This document shows, piece by piece, positions 12,992 to 13,432 of a stretch of 13,432 bases of DNA. A program made the translations under genes and the position numbers. The notes beneath the pieces were generated by a model. It searched no databases and was not told where the DNA came from. It was given only the letters and a program-made list of their open reading frames with translations. Every line of letters begins with the position of its first letter. The stretch's first letter is position 1. This stretch comes from Planctomycetota bacterium (GTDB lineage Bacteria > Planctomycetota > UBA11346), in NCBI GenBank assembly GCA_007131555.1, contig SLQH01000215.1:1-13432 (forward strand). Direction: 5' to 3'.

Positions 12992-13018
12992 TTGACACGC
13001 TATGACGGCACATAGAAT
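12992..13018 (+). promoter_or_regulatory. Candidate sigma-70 promoter of the porin-like gene
   Basis: TTGACA (12992-12997, perfect) and TAGAAT (13013-13018, 5 of 6) are separated by 15 nt, slightly short. Transcription would start near 13025, leaving a leader of about 90 nt before GTG 13114. Confidence 0.5.
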
Positions 13019-13039
13019 CCATGCCTTCAGGGACCGGCG

Positions 13040-13097
13040 AGCGTTTAGCGACTCTGTGTGGGAGTGGCCCAACAAACGCTAGCCATCTCCAGCTAGC
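13040..13097 (+). promoter_or_regulatory. Structured 5' leader with two inverted repeats
   Basis: AGCGTTT (13040-13046) pairs with AAACGCT (13074-13080), and GCTAGC occurs twice (13078-13083 and 13092-13097) around an 8-nt loop, so the two stems overlap and exclude one another. The second ends 1 nt before the Shine-Dalgarno. The arrangement could switch ribosome access, as leader control of porin genes often does. Confidence 0.35.
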
Positions 13098-13113
13098 TAA
13101 GGAGGAAAGGCAC

Positions 13114-13432
13114 GTGAGCCTTCGTTACATCGTTCCCTCTCTGGGACTTCTCGCTTGCGCCGCAAGCGCCTCTGCCGTCGAAGTCGGCGGCGGTCTCACC
13201 ATCACCGGGTATGTCGACACCGTGCTCGCCATTGAAGATGGCGATCTCGTCGGTGACGACACCAACATTCAGTGGTCGGCTGAAGCCAACATCGGCTTTG
13301 GCTACGAACTGGCCGACGGGGTCAGCGCCCTGATCGAGCTCGACATTGATGACGGCGGCACCGTCGCTCTCGGCGAAGCCTGGGTCAACTGGGCCATCAA
13401 CGAGCAGGCCTACATCAAGATGGGCGCAACGG
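13114..13432 (+). CDS. Porin-like outer-membrane protein (partial, N-terminus)
   Basis: A GTG start at 13114 has AAGGAGG 8 nt upstream, the strongest ribosome binding site in the window; 106 codons are present before the window ends. Residues 1-22 are a signal peptide (SLRYIVPSLGLLACAASASA, cut before VEVGGG). The mature part alternates polar and hydrophobic residues as in beta-barrels: GLTITGYVDTVLAIEDGD, IQWSAEANIGFGYELADGVS, ALIELDIDDGGTVALGEAWV, NWAINEQAYIKMGAT. The stretch GEAWVNWAINEQAYIKMGAT resembles the E-x-(Y/W)-V barrel strand found near the start of Gram-negative porins. The acidic loops (DDGG, EDGD) are typical of extracellular or periplasmic turns. The promoter, structured leader and strong Shine-Dalgarno point to high expression. 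The name is by pattern only, since the rest of the barrel is missing. Confidence 0.7.
   Translation, partial: MSLRYIVPSLGLLACAASASAVEVGGGLTITGYVDTVLAIEDGDLVGDDTNIQWSAEANIGFGYELADGVSALIELDIDDGGTVALGEAWVNWAINEQAYIKMGAT

Overview
This is a GC-rich (by eye about 60 percent or more) bacterial chromosomal window. It encodes flagellar export proteins, Sec-type signal peptides, a lipobox protein and the start of a probable outer-membrane barrel protein, so the host is very likely a motile diderm. Several families of palindromic dispersed repeats and the set of envelope proteins would fit a Planctomycetota/PVC-type or deltaproteobacterial-type genome. That placement is an impression only: no rRNA or tRNA is present to test it.

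Layout from left to right. Positions 1-183 are the tail of an NtrC-family sigma-54 activator (Fis-type HTH), followed by a hairpin and a CGCAGAG-type dispersed repeat. On the minus strand come a secreted PHP-fold metallohydrolase (466-1449) and a secreted protein with a very acidic tail (1562-2212). A 268-bp palindrome-rich inverted-repeat element (2365-2632) follows. Then there is a minus-strand cluster, read right to left: fliD (6205-4811), fliS (4729-4295), a GH130-type glycoside phosphorylase/hydrolase (4178-3228) and an MreD-like membrane protein (3203-2715).

Positions 6206-7181 are a repeat field with two copies of an inverted-repeat element (here called R1). A small exported coiled-coil protein (7182-7814) and an intact 167-bp MITE-like element (R2, 7858-8024) come next. 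A plus-strand run then begins at a plausible sigma-70 promoter: a two-FHA-domain protein (8115), a lipoprotein (8869), a single-TM helical-repeat protein (9490), a small Cys-rich protein (10256) and a TIM-barrel, glycosidase-like protein (10499-11581).

A second repeat field (11582-12301) holds two more R1 copies, an R2 fragment, a second copy of the CGCAGAG-type repeat and a different hairpin pair. The last R1 copy runs into the 3' end of a minus-strand 3D-domain membrane protein (12282-12911) and supplies its stop codon. At the right edge, divergent from it, a strongly signalled gene (promoter, long leader, near-consensus Shine-Dalgarno, GTG start at 13114) encodes a signal peptide followed by a porin-like sequence cut by the window end.

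Together the genes suggest envelope and motility housekeeping, with intergenic regions colonised by non-autonomous palindromic repeats. I see no CRISPR array, restriction, defence, secondary-metabolite or phage module. The most distinctive content is the repeat ecology: four related repeat families that are nested, fused or truncated against one another, one of them remodelling a gene end.
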